Origin: Sva-07 sp963716235
Lineage (GTDB): Bacteria > Actinomycetota > Acidimicrobiia > Acidimicrobiales > Ilumatobacteraceae
Length of the DNA: 64,000 nt
Direction of reading: 5' to 3'
Assembly: GCA_963716235.1 (NCBI GenBank)
Contig: CAVQTE010000034.1
Location: 11,852-75,851 of the forward strand
Shown here piece after piece: positions 53,858 to 64,000 of this stretch (its first letter is position 1; each line of letters begins with the position of its first letter). Under the pieces are notes generated by a model, which saw only the letters and a program-made list of their open reading frames with translations, did not search any database and was not told where the DNA came from. The position numbers and the translations under genes are program-made.

Positions 53858-54625
53858 GTGAACGTGACCGAGCCCAATGACATCGACGTGCTGGCCCTCT
53901 TCGCGTCGATCTGTGGTCGCACCGCCGAGGTGGTCGGAGCAACGACCGATTGGGGCGCGTCGGGCCGTCGCCCCGGTCAGTACCGGGTCGACCTCGATGT
54001 GGACGACGTGTGTGTCGGGCCGCTGCTCGCCGCGGGGTTCTCGGTGCTCTCGGAGGAGAGCGGCGTGCAGCACCCATCAGGCGGGCTGTCGAAGCAGGGA
54101 GTCGTGGTGGTCGATCCCCTCGACGGTTCGACCAATGCATCGTTGGGTCTGCCGTGGTTCGCCACCTCGCTGTGCCTGGTCGTCGATGGTGAGCCGACCG
54201 TGTCGATGGTGAGCAACCTCGTGACCTGGGCGCAGTTCACCGCGGTACGAGGTCGGGGTGCCCGATTGAACGGCGAGGCCATCAGGGTGTCGCCGGCGCG
54301 GTCGCTGGATGATGCGGTCGTCGCGATCAGTGGACTGCCCGATCATTCCTACGGCTGGCGGCAGTTCCGGGCGATGGGGGCCTCTGCACTCGACATCTGC
54401 GCCGTTGCGAGCGGAACCTTCGACGCGTTCGTCGACATCAGCCGCGATGCCCACGGCGTGTGGGATTACCTCGGGGCGCTGTTGGTCGTTGAGGAGGCCG
54501 GGGGGGTGGTGGTCGATGCCCTGGGGCGTGATCTCGTCGTGCTCGATCACGATGTCCGTCGCACGCCGGTAGCGGCAACGAACGAACCGTTACTCGCCGA
54601 GCTGCTCCGCCATCGTCAACCGTAG
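53858..54625 (+). CDS. Inositol monophosphatase-family phosphatase
   Basis: The product is 255 residues from GTG 53858. Metal-binding motifs of the IMPase fold are present: SVLSEESGVQ (E66/E67), VVVVDPLDGSTNASLG (D86, D89) and the last Asp in GVWDYLGALLVVEEAGGVVV. Family members dephosphorylate inositol phosphate, fructose-1,6-bisphosphate, PAP or histidinol phosphate. The proximity of a PAPS-using sulfotransferase makes PAP (a CysQ-like role) one possibility; the sequence does not decide. Its 3' end overlaps the convergent uridine-kinase-like gene by 10 bp. Confidence 0.87.
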   Translation: MNVTEPNDIDVLALFASICGRTAEVVGATTDWGASGRRPGQYRVDLDVDDVCVGPLLAAGFSVLSEESGVQHPSGGLSKQGVVVVDPLDGSTNASLGLPWFATSLCLVVDGEPTVSMVSNLVTWAQFTAVRGRGARLNGEAIRVSPARSLDDAVVAISGLPDHSYGWRQFRAMGASALDICAVASGTFDAFVDISRDAHGVWDYLGALLVVEEAGGVVVDALGRDLVVLDHDVRRTPVAATNEPLLAELLRHRQP

Positions 54626-55202
54626 GGTCGGGTTCCGTCGATGACGAGCTGGGCGCAGCTGATCGGGTCATCGCGCTCGACGTAGGCGGTTTCGTTCGGC
54701 ATCCAGACGTTGACCCACGTGTCTCGTGATTCCTCGCCGTCGCGTTCGACCCCACCGCGAGGCGGACGTCGTACGGTGCATCGATCCAGATGCGCACCTC
54801 GAGGTCATCACGGAACATCTGGTGCAGCGCGCACACCCCCTCGATGATCACCACGCCGTCGGGAGTCACCGTGCGGCCGGGTCGGAGCGCTTTGGCTCCC
54901 CAGTCCCACTCGTCGTAGTGGGCCAGCTCGTGGGTGAGCAACGGGTTCACGACGTCGGTTCGGAGGCGGTCGAGATCGAACTGGGATCCGTTCCAGAACG
55001 AATCGGTCGCGACGATCTGGGTGTCCGGGACGTGATCACCGATCCGTCGTGCCAACGTCGACTTCCCCGATGCCCCGTGGCCGCCGATGCCAACCAGTAC
55101 GAACGGCTTGGTGCCCCGGGCCGAGGTGATGCGTTCGAGGATGTCGGCCAGTGGCGTCACGGCGCACAGTGTGGCCGACTTCGAGCGATCTGCGTGCGGC
55201 AT
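54616..55202 (-). pseudogene. Uridine kinase-like P-loop kinase, one frameshift
   Basis: From ATG 55202 (GTG 55160 is an alternative) the protein reads PLADILERITSARGTKPFVL, P-loop VGIGGHGASGKSTLARRIG, ATDSFWNGSQFDLDRLRTDV and VIIEGVCALHQMFRDDLEVR, IWIDAPYDVRLA. At a C-rich spot near 54750 the frame shifts by one; the rest is VERDGEESRDTWVNVWMPNE, TAYVERDDPISCAQLVIDGT and a stop at 54616. This is the complete pattern of actinobacterial uridine-kinase-like proteins (about 195 residues). A single homopolymer indel explains the break. Confidence 0.82.
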
Positions 55203-55245
55203 CAGCGCAAGCGTCTCGCCCGACGGATGCGAGGATGATGCGAGG

Positions 55246-55926
55246 ATGGCGACCATGTGGAGCACGCTCGTCCCGCTGATCATCGCCAGCGCGTTGGTGC
55301 CGATGCAGATCGTCGTGACGATCCTGCTGCTGCAGTCCACGTCCGGCAGGCGGACGGCGATCGCCTTCGTGGCAGGGATGACGGCGGTCCGGCTCGCGCA
55401 GGGTGTCGTGTTCGGGCTGATCCTGTCGTCCAGCGAGGCCGGGGAGGCGACGTCGGAGGGGAGCTCCGTCATTGCATCGATCCTGCTCGTGGTCGTGGCG
55501 GTGTTGTTGCTCGTGACGGCACTGCGGCACCTCCTCGCCGGAGACGACCCGGACGCAGCCCCACCGAAGTGGCTGCAGGCGACCGCGTCGATGGCTCCCG
55601 GGAGGGCTTTCCTGCTCGGTGCGGGTCTGTTGGCGATCGGTGCCAAGTTCTGGGTGTTCACGATGGGTGCCATCGCTGCCATCGATGAGGCTGACCTCAG
55701 CCCGTCGGCGTCGATACTGGCCTTCGTCGTGTTCGCCGTGCTTGCCGCGAGTGGTCAGCTGGTGCTCATCGGTGTCACGGTGTTCGCTCCGGCTCGGTCC
55801 GATGCGCTCCTCGACCGGGCCTCGGGCTGGCTGAGCCGAAACAACCGCGTGATGATGATCGTGATCGGCCTGGTCTTCGGCGTCTGGTTCCTGGTCAAGG
55901 GGTTGGACGGCCTCGGCGTGTGGTGA
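55246..55926 (+). CDS. GAP/Sap-like multi-helix membrane protein
   Basis: The product is 226 residues from ATG 55246 (ATG 55255 also possible). Six hydrophobic segments: LVPLIIASALVPMQIVVTIL at the start, then IAFVAGMTAVRLAQGVVFGL, SVIASILLVVVAVLLLVTAL, AFLLGAGLLAIGAKFWVFTM, ILAFVVFAVLAASGQLVLIG and VMMIVIGLVFGVWFLVKGL. The arrangement resembles the GAP/Sap (sulfolipid-addressing) family, which is related to the LysE-like transporters. Role unknown. Confidence 0.7.
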   Translation: MATMWSTLVPLIIASALVPMQIVVTILLLQSTSGRRTAIAFVAGMTAVRLAQGVVFGLILSSSEAGEATSEGSSVIASILLVVVAVLLLVTALRHLLAGDDPDAAPPKWLQATASMAPGRAFLLGAGLLAIGAKFWVFTMGAIAAIDEADLSPSASILAFVVFAVLAASGQLVLIGVTVFAPARSDALLDRASGWLSRNNRVMMIVIGLVFGVWFLVKGLDGLGVW

Positions 55927-55960
55927 CGACCGCCGAGGTCCGACGTCGTACCATCGGCCC

Positions 55961-56440
55961 GTGGGATCGCTCGCCCAACTGCCGACCGACGAGGTCATCA
56001 CGCGCGTTCTCGGAGGTGACCGCGCCGGCTCCCACTCCGGTTGGGCCGACGTCTCCGAACAACTGCGTGCCGCCAACGAGGCGGCATGGGCAGCTACCTC
56101 GCCCCGGCTGCTCGAACTGTGCCGGGTGCGCATCGCCATCCTGCTCGGATGTGCAGCAGAAGTCGACGCGCGAACTCCGGGCAGCGCAGTGGCCGACGAC
56201 GTCCTGGCCGCCATCAGGTCGTGGCCGACCGATCCCCGTTTCGATCCACTCGATCGCGCGTGCCTCGCGTTCACGGAGCACTACGTGATCGATGTCGCGT
56301 CGATCGACGACGACACGGTGGCAGCAGTGCGCGATCGCCTCGGAGACGACGGTCTGTTGAACTTCGTGAACGCCCTGCTGGTGGTCGAGCAGCGCATCCG
56401 CCTGCGTCTCGCCTGGGACCGACTGCTCGGAGGAACCTGA
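55961..56440 (+). CDS. Carboxymuconolactone decarboxylase (CMD) family protein, first of a pair
   Basis: The product is 159 residues from GTG 55961. It has a CMD-like helical core: SPRLLELCRVRIAILLGCAA, CLAFTEHYVIDVASIDDDTV, and LGDDGLLNFVNALLVVEQRI. The usual redox CxxC is not present; a single Cys (LLGCAAEV) lies at that place, so peroxidase activity is doubtful. The stop is 1 bp before the start of a second CMD gene, indicating one operon and probably one complex of two CMD-type chains. Confidence 0.75.
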   Translation: MGSLAQLPTDEVITRVLGGDRAGSHSGWADVSEQLRAANEAAWAATSPRLLELCRVRIAILLGCAAEVDARTPGSAVADDVLAAIRSWPTDPRFDPLDRACLAFTEHYVIDVASIDDDTVAAVRDRLGDDGLLNFVNALLVVEQRIRLRLAWDRLLGGT

Positions 56441-56441
56441 C

Positions 56442-56951
56442 ATGGAACGATCACCGCGAGTTGATCCCGGCACCCCTGCCGATCGGAACCTTCGAAGGGC
56501 ACTTGGCGGCTTCGCTGCCGCCACGGTGCGCCTCCCGGCCGTCGACCCGATGACCACCGAGATCGTGCGTCTGCGGTGCGCCCACCATCACGATTGTGGC
56601 ACTTGACTGTCGGTCCGCCTGGCAGTTGCCAGGGACGCAGGACTCGACGAAGACACGATCGGCGACGTGTTCTCCGACGCGACCGACGGGTTTCCGGCCG
56701 AACATCGAGCGGCGCTGGCGCTGGCCGACGCGCTCATGAGCCAGCCGTCGTCGCTCAGCGACGAGATGGTCGGTGAGCTGCGCCGCCAATTCACCGATGA
56801 TCAGCTGATCGAGCTGACACTCGATGTGATGAAGTGGAACGCGCAGAAGGTGGCTGTGGCGCTCGGGATCGACGACTGGATCAGACCGGGTGAGTTGAGC
56901 GACTTGCGCTTCGACGAGCAGGGGAACTGGATCCGGCCCGAACCCCGGTGA
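56442..56951 (+). CDS. CMD/AhpD-like protein with in-frame TGA at the second redox Cys: candidate selenoprotein
   Basis: From ATG 56442 the same frame is coding on both sides of one TGA (56604-56606, codon 55). It reads MTTEIVRLRCAHHHDCGT, TGA, LSVRLAVARDAGLDEDTI, then LADALMSQPSSLSDEMVG and LDVMKWNAQKVAVALGIDDW. In CMD/AhpD relatives this place is HDCxxC, so TGA replaces the second Cys after C52. A hairpin suitable for a bacterial SECIS follows at 56613-56636. If read through as selenocysteine, the protein is 169 residues, normal for the family, and would be a thiol/selenol peroxidase-type enzyme. Alternatively it is a nonsense mutation or base error. Codon phase is unbroken, unlike the indel-type damage nearby. 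Confidence 0.6.
56613..56636 (+). promoter_or_regulatory. SECIS-like hairpin after the in-frame TGA
   Basis: GTC-(CG bulge)-CCTGGC, loop AGTT, then GCCAGG-GAC: a 6-bp perfect GC-rich stem extended by 3 bp across a 2-nt bulge. The loop begins 17 nt after TGA and has G in its second position, which agrees with the general bacterial SECIS pattern. GC-rich coding DNA can form such stems by chance. Confidence 0.5.
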
Positions 56952-56963
56952 TCCCCGGGCCGC

Positions 56964-58343
56964 TCACCTCGGAACGCGGTCGGCGCACTCCACGATCACC
57001 TGCGCGGCGGTCTTCGCGTCCTCGATGGTCGTCTTCCACGACGACACGCTGATCCGCATCGCCGTCGCACCGTTCCACTGGGTCGGGCCGCACCAGATCC
57101 GTCCGTCGCGTTGGATCTCGGCGATGAGTCGCTCGGTCGTGGGCGGGTCGTCGAGAAGCACGAGCACCTGGTTCAGCACGACGTCGTTGAGGATCGTGAA
57201 TCCGGCATCGCCCAGCTCGTCGGCGATGGTGACCGCGGCATCGCAAGCCTGCTGCACCATGCGTTCCACCCCTGGAACGGCCCAGGGTGCGCAGCACGGC
57301 CCACACCTCGATCTGGCGCGCCCGCTGCGATGACTGCGGGGTGTGATGCATCGCTTCGAAGCCGATGTCGGGCGGGAGATATCCGGCAACGGCGGCGAAC
57401 GTGCGGCGGAGCGCACCCGACCGGCGGACGATGGCGATCCCGCAGTCATAGGTGACGTTCAGCCACTTGTGCCCGTCGGTCGCCCACGAGTCCGCCCGAT
57501 CGAGCCCGGCGACGAGGTGGCCCCGCGTCGGGTCGGCGAGTGCCCAGAGTCCGAACGCCCCGTCGACGTGCAGCCAGCCCTTGCGCGTCGGTGACCCAAT
57601 CGGCGATGTCGCCGAACGGGTCGAACGCGCCGGTGTTCACCTCGCCCGCCTGAGCGCACAGAAGGACGGGCCGTACCGCTCCCAAGATCGGTCGGGAGGA
57701 GATCCGCGCGCAGGCACCCCTGATCGTCGCTCGGCACGACGGTGACCCGCTCTCTGCCGAGACCGATCAGGCCGAGCGACTTGCGGAGGGTGCTGTGCGC
57801 GTTCTCGCCGATGACGACCTGGATCTCCGGAGCGCCGAACAGCCCATCACGCTGGACGTCCCAGCCGTGCTCGACGAGCAGGGCGTCACGGGCCGCGGCG
57901 AGGCAACTCGCGTTCGCGACGGTTGCTCCGGTGACGAATGCGACGTCGCTGTCGGGCGGAAGGCGGAGCACGTCGAGCGTCCATCGGCGGGCGACGTCGT
58001 AGACCGCTGCGGAGGTGGGCGACATCACGGGAAGGGCGGCGTTCTGATCCCACGCGTCCACCAGGAACGACGCCCCGAGCGCAACGGGGAACGTGGCGCC
58101 ATTGACGAAGCCGAAGTAGCTCTGCCCGGTCGTGCCCATCGTGGCCGGTCCACCGACACGCTGGAGTAGATCGATCGTCGAGGACGGATCGCGCGGACCC
58201 TCGGGCAGCGGTTCGTCGAACTCGGTGAGCGCAGCGAGCGCCTCGGCGCTCGGCGTCGGGGGCCGGTCGTCGATGGTCGTTGCGTACGCGATGGCATGGT
58301 CGGCCGCGGCGCGAATCAGTTCGAGGTCGGTGGACACCGCCAC
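56964..58343 (-). pseudogene. PLP-dependent group II decarboxylase, several frameshifts
   Basis: From ATG 58343 the protein reads AVSTDLELIRAAADHAIAYA, GTTGQSYFGFVNGATFPVAL, VFVTGATVANASCLAAARDA-like FVTGATVAN and NAHSTLRKSLGLIGLG. Near 57660 the frame shifts to LLCAQAGEVNTGAFDPFGDI, near 57595 to GWLHVDGAFGLWALADPTRG and the PLP-lysine segment SWATDGHKWLNVTYDCG, and near 57275 to GVERMVQQACDAAVTIADEL through RISVSSWKTTIEDAKTA. All elements of an aromatic-amino-acid/glutamate-type decarboxylase are present. At least three indels; amine product unknown. Confidence 0.82.
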
Positions 58344-58386
58344 ATTGTTGCCGGTGACGAGTGGCCGTCCTCGATGGTTTCGAGAG

Positions 58387-59885
58387 TCAGGTGTCGAGGT
58401 GCAGCAGGTGGACGCCGTCGGGGTCGAGTGCCACGTACAGACCGTCGTTCACCATTTGGCTGCCGTCGCGCTCGAACCCGGCGCCGGAGAGGAGATCGAC
58501 CAGCGTGCACGGGCCGTCGAGGTCGGTCCAGGGAAGCCGGACCATGCCGTCGGCGCGAGTGTCCGACGGGTTGACGACAACGAGGTGCCGCTGACCCGGT
58601 TGCTCCCAGGTCCACGCCAGCAGACGCTCGGCGCTCCTGTTGTCGGCCCAGCCCTCGATCGGCGTGAGCTGCCACGTTCCCCGTCGCAGTCCACCGGACA
58701 CGGCGGCGAGGAGCCGGTCGGCGAACACCCGCAGCTCTCCGTCGGTTGCCTCGATGGCGCGCCGACCGAGCGTCACGGGGGTGCGCAGCTGCCGACCCTC
58801 TGCCTCGCCTTCGTGGAGCAGGGCAACGCCGGGCAGCGTCAGCACGCTCGTGAGCGCTGCCTGATGGGCGGGACGATCGAGCATCGAGGCGGCACGGGGT
58901 TCGTCGTGGTTCTCGACGAAGCGCAGCATGTGGCGCTGATAGTCGGCGTCGGCTTCGAGATGCGCCCGGATCGACGACGCCGGCTCGTGGTGCACCATGC
59001 GGTCGTAGAGTCGCTTGTCGTAGCAGGCGTCGAAGCCCTGCTCGACGAGCACCGGTTCGAGATCCCAGTACGCCTCGGCCCAGAACACGAAGTCGGGATG
59101 CGTTGCTCGCACCGACTCGATCAGCGGGGGCCAGTAGCCCCGGTCGTCGTCGGGGCCCTTGGTTCGCTCACCCCACGTGCGGGCGAACACATCGTCGAGC
59201 ATCAGCATCGCCATGTCGCACCGCACGCCGTCGCAACGATCGGCAATGCTCGAAACCACCTGGGTGGAGGCGCGGCGCACATCGGACCGCGACGCGTCGA
59301 ACTGGACGACCTCGGGCCACGCGGGGAAGTACGGGTCGCGTCCGCAGGCGAGAACGTTGCCCTCGACGTCGATGAACGAGGCGGCGTCGCGGGCGAGGTC
59401 GTCGGCGGTGCCCTGCACGAAGTACTCCGGCTGGGTGCTGGTCCACTCGTGGTCGGGGGCGACGTGGTTGGGCACGAAGTCGAGGACCAGTCGCACGCCC
59501 CGCTCGGCGAGCCGGGAACGAGCCACGGCGAGTCCCTCGTCGCCGCCGAGGTGAGAGTCGACCGTGTAGCCGCGGACGCAGTACGCAGACCCGACGATGT
59601 CGGCGTCGACGAGGCCGGGCAGAGCCCGTTCGGCGTCGCCGCGCATCGCCGGATTCATCGCCGCGATGCGGGCGCCTTCGGGGCTGCGCTGCCACACGCC
59701 CATCAGCCACACCGCGTCGATCCCCGGCCGGGCGACATCGTCCCATACCGAGTCGGGGACATCACTCAGCGTGACCGGCCGGCCGGCGAACGCGGCGAGG
59801 TCGGCCAGCCACACCCAGGTGAAGATCTCGTGGACGACCGGGTTGCGCGGCCAGGGGCCGCGCAACCGGGCTCCGACGGTCGCGT

Positions 59886-59889
<4 letters not shown>
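58387..59889 (-). CDS. Glycoside hydrolase family 13 (alpha-amylase-like) protein
   Basis: The product is 500 residues from ATG 59889. GH13 motifs: region I DFVPNHVAPDHEW, region II DGVRCDMAMLM with nucleophile D225, region III VFWAEAYWD with acid/base E272, region IV FVENHDEPRA with D329. No signal peptide, so cytoplasmic. The C-terminal beta domain ends LDPDGVHLLHLDT. It overlaps the upstream GH63-like gene by 4 bp, so the two act together, probably on an intracellular alpha-glucan or glucoside. Confidence 0.9.
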
Positions 59890-62666
<2,777 letters not shown>

Positions 62667-62764
62667 CGCGATCAGGTCTCCTTCGGGGGTCGAGCCGATG
62701 GTACCCCTCCGGGCTTGCGGCGCTCGCCGTCGTCCGAGCGCGGCCGTGAGAGTACTGTGCGGCG

Positions 62765-63886
62765 ATGTCGACCTTCATCACCCGCTTGGATGCCGCCGGG
62801 AGCGGCCCCCGACTGGCCGTCAAGGACCTCATCGATGTGGCCGGCACGCCGACCACCGCCGGCTGTCGGGCAGTCGCGGACACCGCAGAACCGGCTGCGA
62901 AGGATGCGGAGTGCATGGCGGGCGCGCGGGCGGCCGACGCCCGCGTCGTGGGCAAGACCAACCTCACGGAGCTCGCGATGACCGGGGTCGGGACGAATCC
63001 GTGGTTCGGCACGCCTGTCAACCCACTCGATCCGGCACTGCTCCCGGGTGGTTCGTCGAGCGGCTCGGCGGTTGCCGTCGGTGCCGATGACGCCGATGTC
63101 GCGTACGGGACCGACACCGGGGGATCGGTGCGTATCCCGGCCGCGTGCTGTGGCATCGTCGGGCTGAAGACGACGTTCGGTCGGGTGCCGCTCGGTGGGG
63201 TATGGCCCTTGGGCAGGACGCTCGACACGGTCGGCCCGATGGCCCGAGACATCGCCGGCATGGAGTTGGGCATGCAGCTGCTCGAGCCCGGGTTCGTCCG
63301 GTCGTCGACTTCCGCTGTCAAGGTGGGACGCATCGCCACGCTCGCCGACCCGGTGGTCAATGCCGCGATCGATGCGGCGTTGCTCGCTGCCGGCTTCGAG
63401 GTCGTGACCATCGAGCCGGCCGAGATCGAGGCGATCGGAAAGGCATTCGTGACGATCTACTTCGCTGGGGCCTGGGACGCCGACCATCACTTGTTGGACA
63501 CCCGACCGCAGGGGTTGGGCGCCGAGGTCACCGAGATCCTCGGGCTCGGCCCGATGTTCACTCCACTCGCTGCGTCGGCCAGGGCCGACGCCGACCGCCT
63601 CACGACCTCGTTCTGCCGGCTCTTCGAACGGTTCGAGGTGCTGGCCATGCCGACGCTTCCGATTCTTCCGCCTCGTCTCGACGATCCCCTCGTCGGTTCC
63701 GCCGAATTGTCGATGCAGATGGCCGGCCTCACTCCGCTCGCCAATGTCACCGGCCTCCCGGCGCTCGCACTGCCCGTACCCGTGGCCAGCGGACCATTCC
63801 CGGCGAGCCTCCAGCTGATCGGACCCCACGGCGGCGAGGAACTCCTCGTCGCCACGGGCGCCGTGGTGGAGCAGGCAATCGTCTAG
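62765..63886 (+). CDS. Amidase signature family protein
   Basis: The product is 373 residues from ATG 62765. The Ser-cisSer-Lys triad is complete: K20 in RLAVKDLIDVAGTPT, the Gly/Ser loop LLPGGSSSGSAVAVGAD (95-101) and nucleophile S121 in YGTDTGGSVRIPAACCG. It is shorter than most amidases (450-500 residues), missing part of the C-terminal half. Family members hydrolyse amides or serve as GatA; without GatB/C nearby, a metabolic amidase is likelier. Divergent from the GH63-like gene, single gene before tRNA-Val. Confidence 0.9.
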   Translation: MSTFITRLDAAGSGPRLAVKDLIDVAGTPTTAGCRAVADTAEPAAKDAECMAGARAADARVVGKTNLTELAMTGVGTNPWFGTPVNPLDPALLPGGSSSGSAVAVGADDADVAYGTDTGGSVRIPAACCGIVGLKTTFGRVPLGGVWPLGRTLDTVGPMARDIAGMELGMQLLEPGFVRSSTSAVKVGRIATLADPVVNAAIDAALLAAGFEVVTIEPAEIEAIGKAFVTIYFAGAWDADHHLLDTRPQGLGAEVTEILGLGPMFTPLAASARADADRLTTSFCRLFERFEVLAMPTLPILPPRLDDPLVGSAELSMQMAGLTPLANVTGLPALALPVPVASGPFPASLQLIGPHGGEELLVATGAVVEQAIV

Positions 63887-63927
63887 CAACCAGCGGTCGT
63901 TCGCCCGGGTAACATCGCCCCGTTCCA

Positions 63928-64000
63928 GGGCGCATAGCTCAGTTGGCTAGAGCGCTTCCCTTACAAGGAAGATGTCGGGGGTTCGAGTCCCTCTGCGCCC
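63928..64000 (+). tRNA. tRNA-Val (TAC), 3' end cut by window
   Basis: Acceptor GGGCGCA/TGCGCCC, D-arm GCTC...GAGC, anticodon stem CTTCC/GGAAG with loop CTTACAA (anticodon TAC at 63962-63964), T-arm GGGGG-TTCGAGT-CCCTC. The discriminator base and any CCA lie beyond base 64000. Confidence 0.95.

Overview
The window is 64 kb of high-GC DNA with frequent GTG starts, short intergenic gaps and 4-bp stop/start overlaps. A tightly packed hisH-hisA-hisF / hisI-trpE block, a dnaG-rpoD pair, a CHC2-type primase, an HrdB-like principal sigma factor and a KdpDE-regulated kdp operon fit an actinobacterium. My guess, from overall flavour only, is an Acidimicrobiia-like (Ilumatobacter-type) genome. No 16S gene is present to confirm it.

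Layout. 1-6.6 kb: histidine genes hisH (cut by the window edge), hisA and hisF, then an enoyl-CoA hydratase-like gene, an aldo/keto reductase, a GroES-like gene, an EthD-like gene, hisI and trpE. 6.7-16 kb: membrane proteins, a YgfZ-type folate-binding protein, an M50 protease, pyruvate phosphate dikinase, a TerC protein, dnaG and the principal sigma factor. 16.2-17.3 kb: tRNA-Asn, an SDR oxidoreductase and tRNA-Met(CAT). 17.26-41.11 kb: an integrated mobile element. It starts in the 3' half of tRNA-Met and ends at an exact 46-bp copy of that tRNA end. It carries a tyrosine integrase at the left, an excisionase-type HTH gene plus a MobF/TraA-type relaxase near the right, and a broken toxin-antitoxin-like module at the end. 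Its cargo includes a Ni/Co ECF transporter, a Zn/Mn-type ABC transporter with an embedded PfpI/DJ-1 gene, a GntR module, lipoproteins, a HIT protein and a wrecked cyclase-ATPase-LuxR regulator. No type IV secretion genes are seen, so it looks mobilizable rather than self-conjugative. 41.1-43.5 kb: gene fragments, a hemerythrin-like protein and a CAP-domain protein. 44-52 kb: a small membrane peptide followed by kdpF-A-B-C-D-E, a complete high-affinity potassium uptake system with its two-component regulator. 52-64 kb: a sulfotransferase, two unknown genes, an IMPase-like phosphatase, a uridine-kinase-like gene, a GAP-like membrane protein, two CMD/AhpD-like genes, a PLP-dependent decarboxylase, a GH13/GH63-like glycosidase pair, an amidase and tRNA-Val.

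Most notable: the second CMD gene (56442-56951) is read through by one in-frame TGA exactly where the family has the second Cys of its CxxC motif. A stable hairpin with a small AGTT loop starts a few bases later, at SECIS-like spacing. This is a candidate selenoprotein. The main competing explanation is a base error or nonsense mutation, because the sequence has clear patches of 1-nt frameshifts: hisI, trpE, several element genes, the uridine kinase and the decarboxylase. These patches probably mix assembly errors with real decay, so reading frames inside them should be treated with caution.
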